Below, in pieces: positions 14,748-21,578 of a stretch of 33,737 nt of DNA. The stretch lies in the NCBI GenBank assembly GCA_902775735.1, contig CACYNH010000029.1, positions 1 through 33,737 of the forward strand. The letters run 5' to 3'. The stretch is from an uncultured Erysipelotrichaceae bacterium (GTDB lineage Bacteria > Bacillota_I > Bacilli_A > Erysipelotrichales > Erysipelotrichaceae). Both the position numbers and the translations under genes were made by a program. Each line of letters starts with the position of its first letter. Within the stretch, counting starts at the first letter, position 1. Under the pieces are notes generated by a model. It did no database searches. It was given only the letters and a program-made list of their open reading frames with translations, and was not told the DNA's origin.

Positions 14748-15731
14748 TCACTTCAATAAAAATTCGAGCTCAGCCTTTCTGCCTGTGAATTTCAGGTTCA
14801 GAACCGCTCCGTTGATCATGGTCATGCATGGAATTGTATGGCCGACGTCCGCATGGTAAAGCACCGGAATCTGCGGGAAGGCAAGATGAACGGCGTCTTC
14901 ATAGGACATGCCGGTTTCGGATGATTCAAACAGGACACGGCCGACGATGACTGCTTTTGTGCCTTCAAACCAGCCGGCATAGCGCATCTGCACAAGAGTG
15001 CGGTAGAAAACTTCCGCGGACATGGAGAAGTTGTCAAAGTACCAGATGATTCCTTCATCTTTATACTTTTTCACGAATTTCTTCGCGCCGTCGAACCTGG
15101 TGCCGATCAGGTCCTTGAGCACATCAATGCAGCCGCCGATGCAGCGACCGGACACCTCAATGTCACCGGCTGTGGATTTCCATCTGACGGGAGTGTCGAA
15201 CTCAATCTTTTCGGCCAGGAAACCCGGCGTCTTCATCCATTTGGAAAAGCTTTTCTGCACCGGAACATTGCCGGAGATGATCTCCAGATTTGTTTTCAGG
15301 AATTTCGGCAGCGGCTCAATGTCATAGGCGCCGGCGTTGGCGCCATAGAGGGACGCCACGTCGTACAGGGTTGTGTATGGGAATAAGAGTCCGGTCGGAT
15401 CGGAAGCCCCCATCAGCCACTTGGGATGTTTCTTCAGGTCTTTCCAGTCCACATATTCAAGCATCTCATTGAGGAAATCACCGCCGGCAGCTGCCATGAC
15501 CATCTTGACTGAGTCATCCGCAAACAGCGAAGTCAGTTCTTTTCCTCTTGTCTCAGCGCCGCCCCCGCGCATGTCATTGAGCCTGACCGAAGGGGTTTCC
15601 TTAATCTGCCAGCCTTTTTTCTTTAACACCGCGAGTGAGCGGTCAAAGTCTTCAAGTTTTCTGCCGACGCCCGCGCTTGGCGCGCTGACGCCGATGGTGT
15701 CGCCTTTGTTCAGAAATTCAGGATAAATCAT
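14748..15731 (-). CDS. Peptidase S66 family protein (LD-carboxypeptidase / MccF-like)
   Basis: The protein has 327 residues, the normal size for S66. KGDTIGVSAPSAG (9-21) is the typical start, KWLMGASDPTGLLFP has the expected nucleophile Ser110, GRCIGGCIDVLKDLIGT (195-211) is the core block, and HADVGHTIPCMTMINGA has the catalytic His298. Known members cut L,D bonds in recycled muropeptides (LdcA) or inactivate microcin C (MccF). The third catalytic residue is normally Glu in an LFLE-like block; the matching region here reads GIIWYFDNF, offering only Asp233. So activity or specificity may differ. GGAGG precedes the ATG, with TATAAT at 15757-15752. It is monocistronic. Confidence 0.85.
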   Translation of the reverse strand: MIYPEFLNKGDTIGVSAPSAGVGRKLEDFDRSLAVLKKKGWQIKETPSVRLNDMRGGGAETRGKELTSLFADDSVKMVMAAAGGDFLNEMLEYVDWKDLKKHPKWLMGASDPTGLLFPYTTLYDVASLYGANAGAYDIEPLPKFLKTNLEIISGNVPVQKSFSKWMKTPGFLAEKIEFDTPVRWKSTAGDIEVSGRCIGGCIDVLKDLIGTRFDGAKKFVKKYKDEGIIWYFDNFSMSAEVFYRTLVQMRYAGWFEGTKAVIVGRVLFESSETGMSYEDAVHLAFPQIPVLYHADVGHTIPCMTMINGAVLNLKFTGRKAELEFLLK

Positions 15732-15751
15732 AATGTGAATCCTCCGCTTCC

Positions 15752-15757
15752 ATTATA
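15752..15757 (-). promoter_or_regulatory. -10 box of the S66 peptidase gene
   Basis: A perfect TATAAT on the minus strand, 21 bases before the ATG at 15731. No good -35 seen. Confidence 0.45.
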
Positions 15758-15855
15758 TCGGAAAATGAAAAAACACACCTGTTTGTCATAAGGGGGGAAA
15801 GACTTTGCGGCGTGTTCTTTGCAAGGGTTTACTACTTTAGATTGGAAGGGGAAAT

Positions 15856-15916
15856 GTAAGCGGCCGGGCTGCTTGCTCAAGGCAGCCCTAAGCAGGGGAA
15901 CTGTTTGCTTTGCTTA
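15856..15916. other. Structured intergenic element (three-way-junction-like), no gene
   Basis: The 300-base gap 15732-16031 holds no credible ORF. Its centre has three nested sets of pairs: GTAAGC (15856-15861) with GCTTAC (15911-15916), GGGCTGC (15866-15872) with GCAGCCC (15882-15888), and AAGCA (15890-15894) with TGCTT (15907-15911 region). CTACT and AGTAG on either side may add an outer helix. There is no T-run. It lies upstream of the SDR promoter, so it is not the SDR leader. A small RNA or protein-binding DNA structure is possible. Confidence 0.4.
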
Positions 15917-16016
15917 CGGTTATATAGTAGATGGACAATGTAAACAGAATGAGAACAGTATGTGAAGATTGTCTGAACAAATATGTGGTCATCTCCCATA
16001 ATTCACAAAAATGCGA

Positions 16017-16032
16017 TGGTATACTTTCAGTA
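16017..16032 (+). promoter_or_regulatory. Extended -10 giving a predicted leaderless SDR mRNA
   Basis: TGG-TATACT (hexamer 16020-16025), then TTCAGT and the ATG at 16032. The spacing places +1 on the A of the start codon. No ribosome site exists. Confidence 0.65.
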
Positions 16033-16799
16033 TGACGACAGTATTGATCACAGGCGGTTCGGAGGGAATCGGCCTGGAACTCGCAAAGCTTTATGCCTCA
16101 GATGGGGCGCAATTGATTCTGGCAGCCCGGGATCCGGTGCGTCTTTTTGACGCCCGCAATGAACTGCAGAAACTTTATCATGCCAGAGTGGATACCATTT
16201 CTTCTGATCTTTCCGTTCCCGGTTCCGCGAAGAAACTTTATGAATCACTCAGCGGGCATGAGGTGGACGTTCTCATCAATAACGCCGGCTGCGGCTATAC
16301 CGGTTACAGCTGGCAGATTGACGCGGAAGCGGAAGAGAAAATGGTGCAGCTCAATGACGCTTCACTGATGACCTTATGCAAGCTTTTCTTAGCTGATTTT
16401 ACAGAAAGAAGAAGCGGCACCATTGTCAATGTGGCCTCTACCGGCGCGTTTCAGAGCGGTCCCTATATTGCCGGCTATTACGCCTCCAAGGCATTTGTGC
16501 TGAACTACACAAAAGCCATCGCTGAAGAGGCGAAGGAATACGGCGTGCATGTATGCTGCCTCTGCCCCGGACCGGTCGATACCCATTTCTACGCCAAGTC
16601 GGGAGGCAGAAAACCGAAGGGCGCCATGAGCGCGGAAAAGACCGCCGCTATTGCCTGGAAGGGAATTCAGAACAATAAAAAAGTCATCATTCCGGGATTC
16701 TTCAACCGGCTGGCGATGCTGGTGCCCCAAAGCATCCGCACTGCGTACGTGCGGCGCTCCAAACTGAAAAATATCAGACGCAGAAACAAAAAAGGCTGA
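16032..16799 (+). CDS. Short-chain dehydrogenase/reductase (classical SDR)
   Basis: The protein has 255 residues. LITGGSEGIG (5-14) is the TGxxxGxG dinucleotide-binding motif, INNAG (82-86) the structural block, and Ser136, Tyr149 and Lys153 (NVASTGAF and GYYASKAF) the catalytic set. CPGPVDTHF follows. The Arg-rich tail suggests membrane or polyanion contact at the C-terminus. The substrate is unknown; NADP preference is plausible from AARD after the second strand but not certain. The ATG at 16032 is used, not the in-frame ATG at 16011, because the -10 hexamer covers the region between them and transcription should begin at 16032. Confidence 0.9.
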   Translation: MTTVLITGGSEGIGLELAKLYASDGAQLILAARDPVRLFDARNELQKLYHARVDTISSDLSVPGSAKKLYESLSGHEVDVLINNAGCGYTGYSWQIDAEAEEKMVQLNDASLMTLCKLFLADFTERRSGTIVNVASTGAFQSGPYIAGYYASKAFVLNYTKAIAEEAKEYGVHVCCLCPGPVDTHFYAKSGGRKPKGAMSAEKTAAIAWKGIQNNKKVIIPGFFNRLAMLVPQSIRTAYVRRSKLKNIRRRNKKG

Positions 16800-16812
16800 G
16801 ATTCAGCCTTTT
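16790..16812. terminator. Bidirectional terminator holding both stop codons
   Basis: AAAAGGCTGA (16790-16799) and TCAGCCTTTT (16803-16812) form ten perfect pairs around GAT. The SDR stop (16797-16799) and the carboxypeptidase stop (16805-16803) are both part of the stem. Confidence 0.85.
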
Positions 16813-18011
16813 CTGTTGAACAGTTCATTCCACCGCATTTTCAGACGGGCTATCAGTCTTGTCTCTTTGGGAACCGTGACGGCGATGCCTTCCTCCAGGA
16901 AGATTTCCCCGTCTCTTTCGATCGTGATCACACCGGTCACGCGCTGGTCTTTGAGACCGGCGTCCACCTCATCCGGAAGGGTTGAGGTGATGACTGTTTC
17001 CCTGTCGGCGGGCAGATCATAGATGATCGTGTCAGCGCCCTGGATCTGAACCGGAACGTCATGGTCGATATAATGAATGGTCATATTATGGAGAACCTGA
17101 CCATCTTCAAGGATGGTGATCTTATCGTAGCTGTGCAGTCTGGATAACAGTGATGAAGCGTCGGTGAGATGGCCGTATCCGTACATGTTGTCCTCATCCG
17201 CATGGGCGTTGACGCCGACCAGGTGCATATTGTTGATGTCAGCCCACCAGGCAAGGCAGTGGCCTGCCTCATAGGTGAAGCCTGTCTTGGAACCCGAGAG
17301 TCCCGGCAGACTTACGCCGAGCGATTCGGCCGGTCCCCATGTTGTGGAGGTCAGCTCAATGCCGGAAGGATAGTAGGTCATCGGATCGGTGGTCCATTCC
17401 TTTGTCGAGAAGATCCTGGCAAAGGTGTCATTCTTGATGCAGTCCGCCATCAGGATTGCCATGTCATGGGCGGTGCTGTAGTGATTGTCGTCATGCAGAC
17501 CGGTGCAGTTGGTGAAGTGGGTGCCGGTCAGACCGAGAGAAGCAGCCTTGTCGTTCATCATACTGATGAAGCCGCTCATTGTGTCGCTGCAGGTGAAGGC
17601 AAGGGCATACGCCGCATCGGCGCCCGAAGGCAGGGCGACGCCATAGAGCAGGTCCTCGACACTGACGACATCTTCTTCCGAAAAACCGGCGACCGAAGCG
17701 TTGGCGTCGGCCAGTCCCGCCAGCATTTTCGCATTCATCTGAACCTTCCTGTTCAGATCAGGAAGATGTTCAATCGCGACAATGGCAGTGACGATCTTGG
17801 TCATTGAGGCCGGATACATCCTTTCACTGCTGTTTTTCTCGCTGAGCACCTGGCCGCTTTCCGTGTCGAAAATATAAATATAATCACTGGCTGTGCCCTG
17901 GACAATGCCGGGATCCGGCTCCACTGCCTTTACCGGCTGGCGCAGACCTGTGAACAGCGCGGCCCCGCAGGCAAGCGCTGTGATTTTTCTTTTGATTGTT
18001 TTGGCTTCCAT
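16803..18011 (-). CDS. D-alanyl-D-alanine carboxypeptidase (S11, PBP5/DacA-like)
   Basis: The protein has 402 residues. A basic start and hydrophobic stretch (about 7-30, ending QPVKA) form a signal peptide. The S11 motifs are SMTK (69-72, nucleophile Ser69), SGAD (129-132, in place of SxN) and SKTG (241-244). A beta-rich C-terminal domain and an amphipathic tail (RLIARLKMRWNELF) fit membrane-surface attachment. It removes terminal D-Ala from peptidoglycan side chains. The Ala at the SxN Asn position deserves note. The ATG at 18011 is chosen: TTGTGC-17-TACAAT lies exactly six bases before it. A GTG 11 codons earlier overlaps the -35 and is unlikely. Confidence 0.9.
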   Translation of the reverse strand: MEAKTIKRKITALACGAALFTGLRQPVKAVEPDPGIVQGTASDYIYIFDTESGQVLSEKNSSERMYPASMTKIVTAIVAIEHLPDLNRKVQMNAKMLAGLADANASVAGFSEEDVVSVEDLLYGVALPSGADAAYALAFTCSDTMSGFISMMNDKAASLGLTGTHFTNCTGLHDDNHYSTAHDMAILMADCIKNDTFARIFSTKEWTTDPMTYYPSGIELTSTTWGPAESLGVSLPGLSGSKTGFTYEAGHCLAWWADINNMHLVGVNAHADEDNMYGYGHLTDASSLLSRLHSYDKITILEDGQVLHNMTIHYIDHDVPVQIQGADTIIYDLPADRETVITSTLPDEVDAGLKDQRVTGVITIERDGEIFLEEGIAVTVPKETRLIARLKMRWNELFNRKG

Positions 18012-18046
18012 GGCTGTATTGTAACCTTTCTGTGCTTTGTGCACAA
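18011..18046 (-). promoter_or_regulatory. Promoter for a predicted leaderless carboxypeptidase mRNA
   Basis: -35 TTGTGC (18046-18041), 17-base spacer, -10 TACAAT (18023-18018), six bases, ATG at 18011. It lies in the gap after the RpiR gene, so the gene need not depend on RpiR read-through. Confidence 0.65.
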
Positions 18047-18053
18047 ATTAAGA

Positions 18054-18887
18054 TCAGTCGATTCTGACCCGGGTGATGTCATCGGTTTTTCTGGTGAAAT
18101 AGAATGAATAGAGAACATTCAGATAATATTCCATGCAGGCGTGGGAGGAGAAGTTGGCGTAGCGCCTGAATTTCTTTTCTTTATCCGGCAGGACCAGCGT
18201 CACATCGCTTAATTCGGCCAGTCTGCCGCTGCGCAGGCTGGTAAGGGAGATGGTATGGACATGATTCTTCGAAAGGATTTCCGCGCATTCAAGGGTTGAG
18301 CCCGTGATTCCCGAAAACGACAGCAGGATGCCGCAGTCGCCGCTTTGCAGTGTCTGGGCCAGATGGCGCTGTTCGCCATAAACTGGGGAACTCAGGAACT
18401 GATTGAAGCCAGCCCGCATCATTCTTGCCTGAAAGGCCAGTCCGGCCAGATACGCGTCGCCGACGCCGAAGATGACAATGCGTCCTGAGCGCATCATGAG
18501 TGAACAGGCTTTTTCGAAGTCCTGAGCGGAAGAAGTGATGAGGCTTCTTGCCTCATGGAGCGATTCGGCTGTCAGTTTTTCAAGGCGCACGGCGATCTCG
18601 CGGATGCCGTCCTCTTTATGGAACGGATAGTTGGCGTCGATTTCGCTGATCAGCTGCTGCTCCTGTTCCAGCTCGGCCGAGAGGCGGATCTTGAATTCCT
18701 GGTAACCGCTTAAGCCGATTCTTTTGCACAGGCGGATCACCGCTGCCGGGGAAGTGTATGTTTCCTTTGCCAGAACCGCCGCGCTTTTGGTCAGCACATT
18801 GTTCTTCTCTTTTAAAATGTAGCCGGCGATCACCTTTTCGTTATGGGTGAAGCCGGTCTGATCTTTTAACTGGGGAATGATTTTCAT
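18054..18887 (-). CDS. RpiR/MurR-family transcriptional regulator
   Basis: The protein has 277 residues. The N-terminal HTH_6 domain (about 1-75) includes LAKETYTSPAAVIRLCKRIGLSGYQEFKIRL, the typical recognition region. A SIS sugar-phosphate-binding domain (about 110-240) has RIVIFGVGDAYLAG and LLSFSGITGSTLECAEI. Family members sense phosphosugars and control nearby catabolic genes. It is divergent from the GH4 gene at 19036, with a perfect palindrome (18906-18920) between them, so it likely controls GH4 and itself. Its own ATG lies six bases after TAAAAT with no ribosome site, which again predicts a leaderless mRNA. Confidence 0.9.
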   Translation of the reverse strand: MKIIPQLKDQTGFTHNEKVIAGYILKEKNNVLTKSAAVLAKETYTSPAAVIRLCKRIGLSGYQEFKIRLSAELEQEQQLISEIDANYPFHKEDGIREIAVRLEKLTAESLHEARSLITSSAQDFEKACSLMMRSGRIVIFGVGDAYLAGLAFQARMMRAGFNQFLSSPVYGEQRHLAQTLQSGDCGILLSFSGITGSTLECAEILSKNHVHTISLTSLRSGRLAELSDVTLVLPDKEKKFRRYANFSSHACMEYYLNVLYSFYFTRKTDDITRVRID

Positions 18888-18924
18888 ACTTTCATTTTAC
18901 CGGTTTGAAATAAAATTTCATCAA
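18887..18924 (-). promoter_or_regulatory. RpiR promoter (predicted leaderless)
   Basis: -10 TAAAAT at 18899-18894 followed by six bases (GAAAGT) and the ATG at 18887. A possible -35 TTGATG (18924-18919) has a 19-base spacer, longer than ideal. The palindrome 18906-18920 lies inside the spacer and would allow autorepression. Confidence 0.55.
18906..18920. promoter_or_regulatory. Palindromic operator, probably for RpiR
   Basis: TGAAATAAAATTTCA is a perfect six-base inverted repeat with a three-base centre. It lies between the divergent RpiR and GH4 genes, and its form resembles TGAAA...TTTCA sites seen for RpiR regulators. A weaker relative (AAACGGTTT, near 18930) may be a second site. Confidence 0.6.
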
Positions 18925-18974
18925 TTTTGAAACGGTTTGATTTGATTTTGAAAGTTCCTGCCAAGATGAACCGT

Positions 18975-19008
18975 CCGCATTGTTTTCACATGCGGGGTTC
19001 GGTATATT
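18975..19008 (+). promoter_or_regulatory. Promoter of the GH4 gene
   Basis: TTGTTT (18980-18985), 17 bases, TATATT (19003-19008). CCGCAT (18975-18980) and ATGCGG (18990-18995) form a six-base inverted repeat around the -35, which may be a further operator. Confidence 0.6.
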
Positions 19009-19035
19009 TTCATTGGACAAAAGGAGAAAAATATA

Positions 19036-20436
19036 ATGGCAGAAAAGAAGAGTGTCAAAATCGTCACTATCGGCGGCGGCTCCAGCTATACGCCGGAACT
19101 GATGGAAGGCTTCATCAAGCGCTACGAGGAACTTCCGGTAAGAGAAATCTGGCTCTGCGATGTCGAGGCGGGAAGAGAAAAACTCGAGATCGTCGGCGCC
19201 ATGGCACAGAGAATGTGGGACGCCACACCGTATGACGTCAAGGTTCACCTGACCATGGACAGAAGAGAAGCGCTGCCCGGCGCTGACTTTGTCACAACCC
19301 AGTTCCGTGTCGGCCTGCTCGACGCGAGAATCAAGGACGAAAGAATCCCGCTGTACTACGGCATGCTGGGTCAGGAGACCAACGGTGCCGGCGGTATGTT
19401 CAAGGCGTTCAGAACCATCCCCGTCATCCTAAGCATCATTGAGGACATGAAGGAACTGTGCCCGGACGCCTGGCTGATCAACTTCACCAACCCCTCCGGC
19501 ATGGTCACCGAAGCTGCTATCAAGTGGGGCGGCTGGAAGAAGACAGTCGGCTTATGCAACGTTCCGGTCGGCGCGCTGCTCAAAGAACCGCCGCAGTTCG
19601 GTCTGACTGAAAGAGAGTGCATCCACCAGTTCGCCGGTCTCAACCACTTCCACTACCACAAGGTTTCCGACCAGCACGGCAATGATCTGACCGACAAGCT
19701 GATCGACAACATGTATGACCCCAATGTCGATGACGGCACACCAGCCAACATCTTCGAATGCAAGTTCCTCAAGGAACACCTCAAGCAGATCCAGCTGATT
19801 CCGTGCGGATACCACCGCTACTACTATATGCACGATGAGATGCTTAAGCATTCCATCGAGGAATTCAACACCATCGGTACCCGTGCCCAGCAGGTTAAGC
19901 AGACAGAAGCGGAACTGTTCGAACTCTACAAGGATCCAAACCTCAACTACAAGCCGGAACAGCTCTCCAAGCGCGGCGGTGCCCATTATTCCGACGCGGC
20001 CTGCGAGTGCATCTGCTCCATCTACAACGACAAGAGAACCCACATGGTCGTCTCCACCCAGAACAACGGCGCGATCAGCGACCTGCCGTATGACTGCATC
20101 GTTGAAATTTCCTCCATCATCACCGGCAGAGGTCCGATGCCTCTGAACTGGGGCAGCTTCCATCCGAGTGAAAGAGGCTATGTCCAGATGATGAAGGCGA
20201 TGGAAGAGTGCGTCATTGAAGCCGCCATCACCGGCAACTACGGACTCGCCCTGGCCGCCTTTGAAATGAACCCGATGGTTGAACACGGCCATGTCGCCCA
20301 GACAGTTCTCGATGAACTGCTGGTTGCCCATGAAAAATACCTGCCGCAGTTTGCGGACAAGATTGCCGAGCTCAAAGCGGCCGGCGTCTATCCGAAGGAC
20401 GAAGTTGTTCAGGATCTTCTGAAGAACGGCAAATAA
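19036..20436 (+). CDS. GH4 6-phospho-beta-glucosidase-type glycosidase
   Basis: The protein has 466 residues, normal for GH4. These enzymes use NAD and a metal in a redox elimination mechanism. IVTIGGGSSYTPELMEGF (9-26) is the NAD-binding start, LGQETNGAGGMFKAFRTIPV is the family block that resembles 6-phospho-beta-glucosidases (LicH/BglT type) more than the alpha enzymes, INFTNPSGM is conserved, and GLCNVP and GLNHFHY carry the Cys and His metal ligands. It splits phosphorylated disaccharides imported by a PTS. No PTS genes are nearby. AAGGAG precedes the ATG. RpiR lies divergently upstream. Confidence 0.9.
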   Translation: MAEKKSVKIVTIGGGSSYTPELMEGFIKRYEELPVREIWLCDVEAGREKLEIVGAMAQRMWDATPYDVKVHLTMDRREALPGADFVTTQFRVGLLDARIKDERIPLYYGMLGQETNGAGGMFKAFRTIPVILSIIEDMKELCPDAWLINFTNPSGMVTEAAIKWGGWKKTVGLCNVPVGALLKEPPQFGLTERECIHQFAGLNHFHYHKVSDQHGNDLTDKLIDNMYDPNVDDGTPANIFECKFLKEHLKQIQLIPCGYHRYYYMHDEMLKHSIEEFNTIGTRAQQVKQTEAELFELYKDPNLNYKPEQLSKRGGAHYSDAACECICSIYNDKRTHMVVSTQNNGAISDLPYDCIVEISSIITGRGPMPLNWGSFHPSERGYVQMMKAMEECVIEAAITGNYGLALAAFEMNPMVEHGHVAQTVLDELLVAHEKYLPQFADKIAELKAAGVYPKDEVVQDLLKNGK

Positions 20437-20448
20437 GAATCACGAATG

Positions 20449-20478
20449 AGCCGGGGAGTGAAAATCCCCGGCTTTGAG
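20449..20478 (+). terminator. Hairpin between GH4 and the LRR operon
   Basis: AGCCGGGGA (20449-20457) pairs perfectly with TCCCCGGCT (20465-20473). Only TTTGAGA follows, so termination may be partial and the LRR operon could receive read-through. Confidence 0.6.
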
Positions 20479-20499
20479 ACAGAAAGAGAAGAGTGAATC

Positions 20500-21564
20500 A
20501 TGGCGTTTGAAACCGTAAACGGCATCCTGAAAAAGTATGAAGGCAATGAGGCGCATGTGATCATCCCGGACGGTATTACGGGGATCGGCAACTATGCCTT
20601 TTACGGTGCTTCACAGTTAAAGACAATTGCCATTCCCGCTTCCGTCAGGGAAATGGGAGACAATGTGTTTTATGACTGCGAAAGCCTTGAGGAAGTCATC
20701 CTGCCGGATTCACTCTTTTATCTTGGCAGCGCTGTTTTTTCAAGATGCGCATCTTTGAGGAAAGTGATCTTCCCTGATTCACTGACCGTTCTTCCCAAAA
20801 TCACATTCTTCCAGTGTGAAAGCCTGCAGTCGGTGCGCCTGAGCGCGAAGCTGGAAAAGATTTCAAGAGCCGCCTTTGAACAGTGCCATTCACTGAAGGA
20901 AATTGTTCTGCCCGAGTCTCTGAAAATCCTGGATGAGAATGTTTTCGATGACTGCATTTCGCTTGAAACCGTGAATCTGCCCTCATCGCTGGAAATGATC
21001 GGCGACAATGCCTTCTTCGGCTGCAGCAGCCTGAAAGAGCTGGTTCTTCCGCCGTCTTTGAAATCCATCGGCAAAGGCGCTTTTGAAACAAGGGGAAAGC
21101 TGAAGCTGACTGTCCCTGACTCAATCGCCATCCACTCAAAGATGCTCGACAACAACTGGAACATGTACTGGAACTTCGGGGTCAACCGCCGCTACAACGG
21201 AAAGAACGAGGACAATTACCAGCTTCATGACTCAAGGATTCTGAACACTGATCTGAAACAGTGGAAGCCGGCGGCGAGAACTGTTCTGGCCATGAATTAT
21301 CTGGAAACCTTTGAGCGCAGGATTGATTTCTATGACACCTGGATCGCGGAAAATGCAGAAACACTGCTTGAGACAGTGGTGAAGGAGCGCCGCTGCAATG
21401 CCCTGAATCAGGCAATGGAGCTCTGCCTGATCAGCCCGGATCAGCTTGAGCCGTATCTTGCAAAAATCACCGACCGTGAGGAAAAGGCAAAGCTGCTTTC
21501 GATGAACAGGAAAAACAGACAGAAAAACGATCTGTCTGAAATCGATCTGGATGATCTGTTTTAA
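20500..21564 (+). CDS. Cytoplasmic leucine-rich-repeat (BspA-like) protein
   Basis: The protein has 354 residues. About seven LRR_5 repeats run from 15 to 210, each with the form F..C.SL..V.LP.SL..IG..AF (for example YDCESLEEVILPDSLFYLGSAVF, FDDCISLETVNLPSSLEMIGDNAF). The C-terminal 130 residues are mostly helical and end in the acidic DLSEIDLDDLF. BspA-type LRR proteins are often secreted; this one has no signal peptide, so it is cytoplasmic. It is the first of three close genes (LRR, VWA-like, MoxR AAA+), which suggests it is a binding or adaptor subunit for the ATPase pair. AGAAGAG precedes the ATG. Confidence 0.85.
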   Translation: MAFETVNGILKKYEGNEAHVIIPDGITGIGNYAFYGASQLKTIAIPASVREMGDNVFYDCESLEEVILPDSLFYLGSAVFSRCASLRKVIFPDSLTVLPKITFFQCESLQSVRLSAKLEKISRAAFEQCHSLKEIVLPESLKILDENVFDDCISLETVNLPSSLEMIGDNAFFGCSSLKELVLPPSLKSIGKGAFETRGKLKLTVPDSIAIHSKMLDNNWNMYWNFGVNRRYNGKNEDNYQLHDSRILNTDLKQWKPAARTVLAMNYLETFERRIDFYDTWIAENAETLLETVVKERRCNALNQAMELCLISPDQLEPYLAKITDREEKAKLLSMNRKNRQKNDLSEIDLDDLF

Positions 21565-21578
21565 AATAGGACACGGCT

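Noticed and set aside
18925..18945. Catabolite-repression (cre) site near GH4
   Set aside because: TGAAACGGTTTGA resembles cre only loosely and the central CG is shifted; a second RpiR half-site is as likely.
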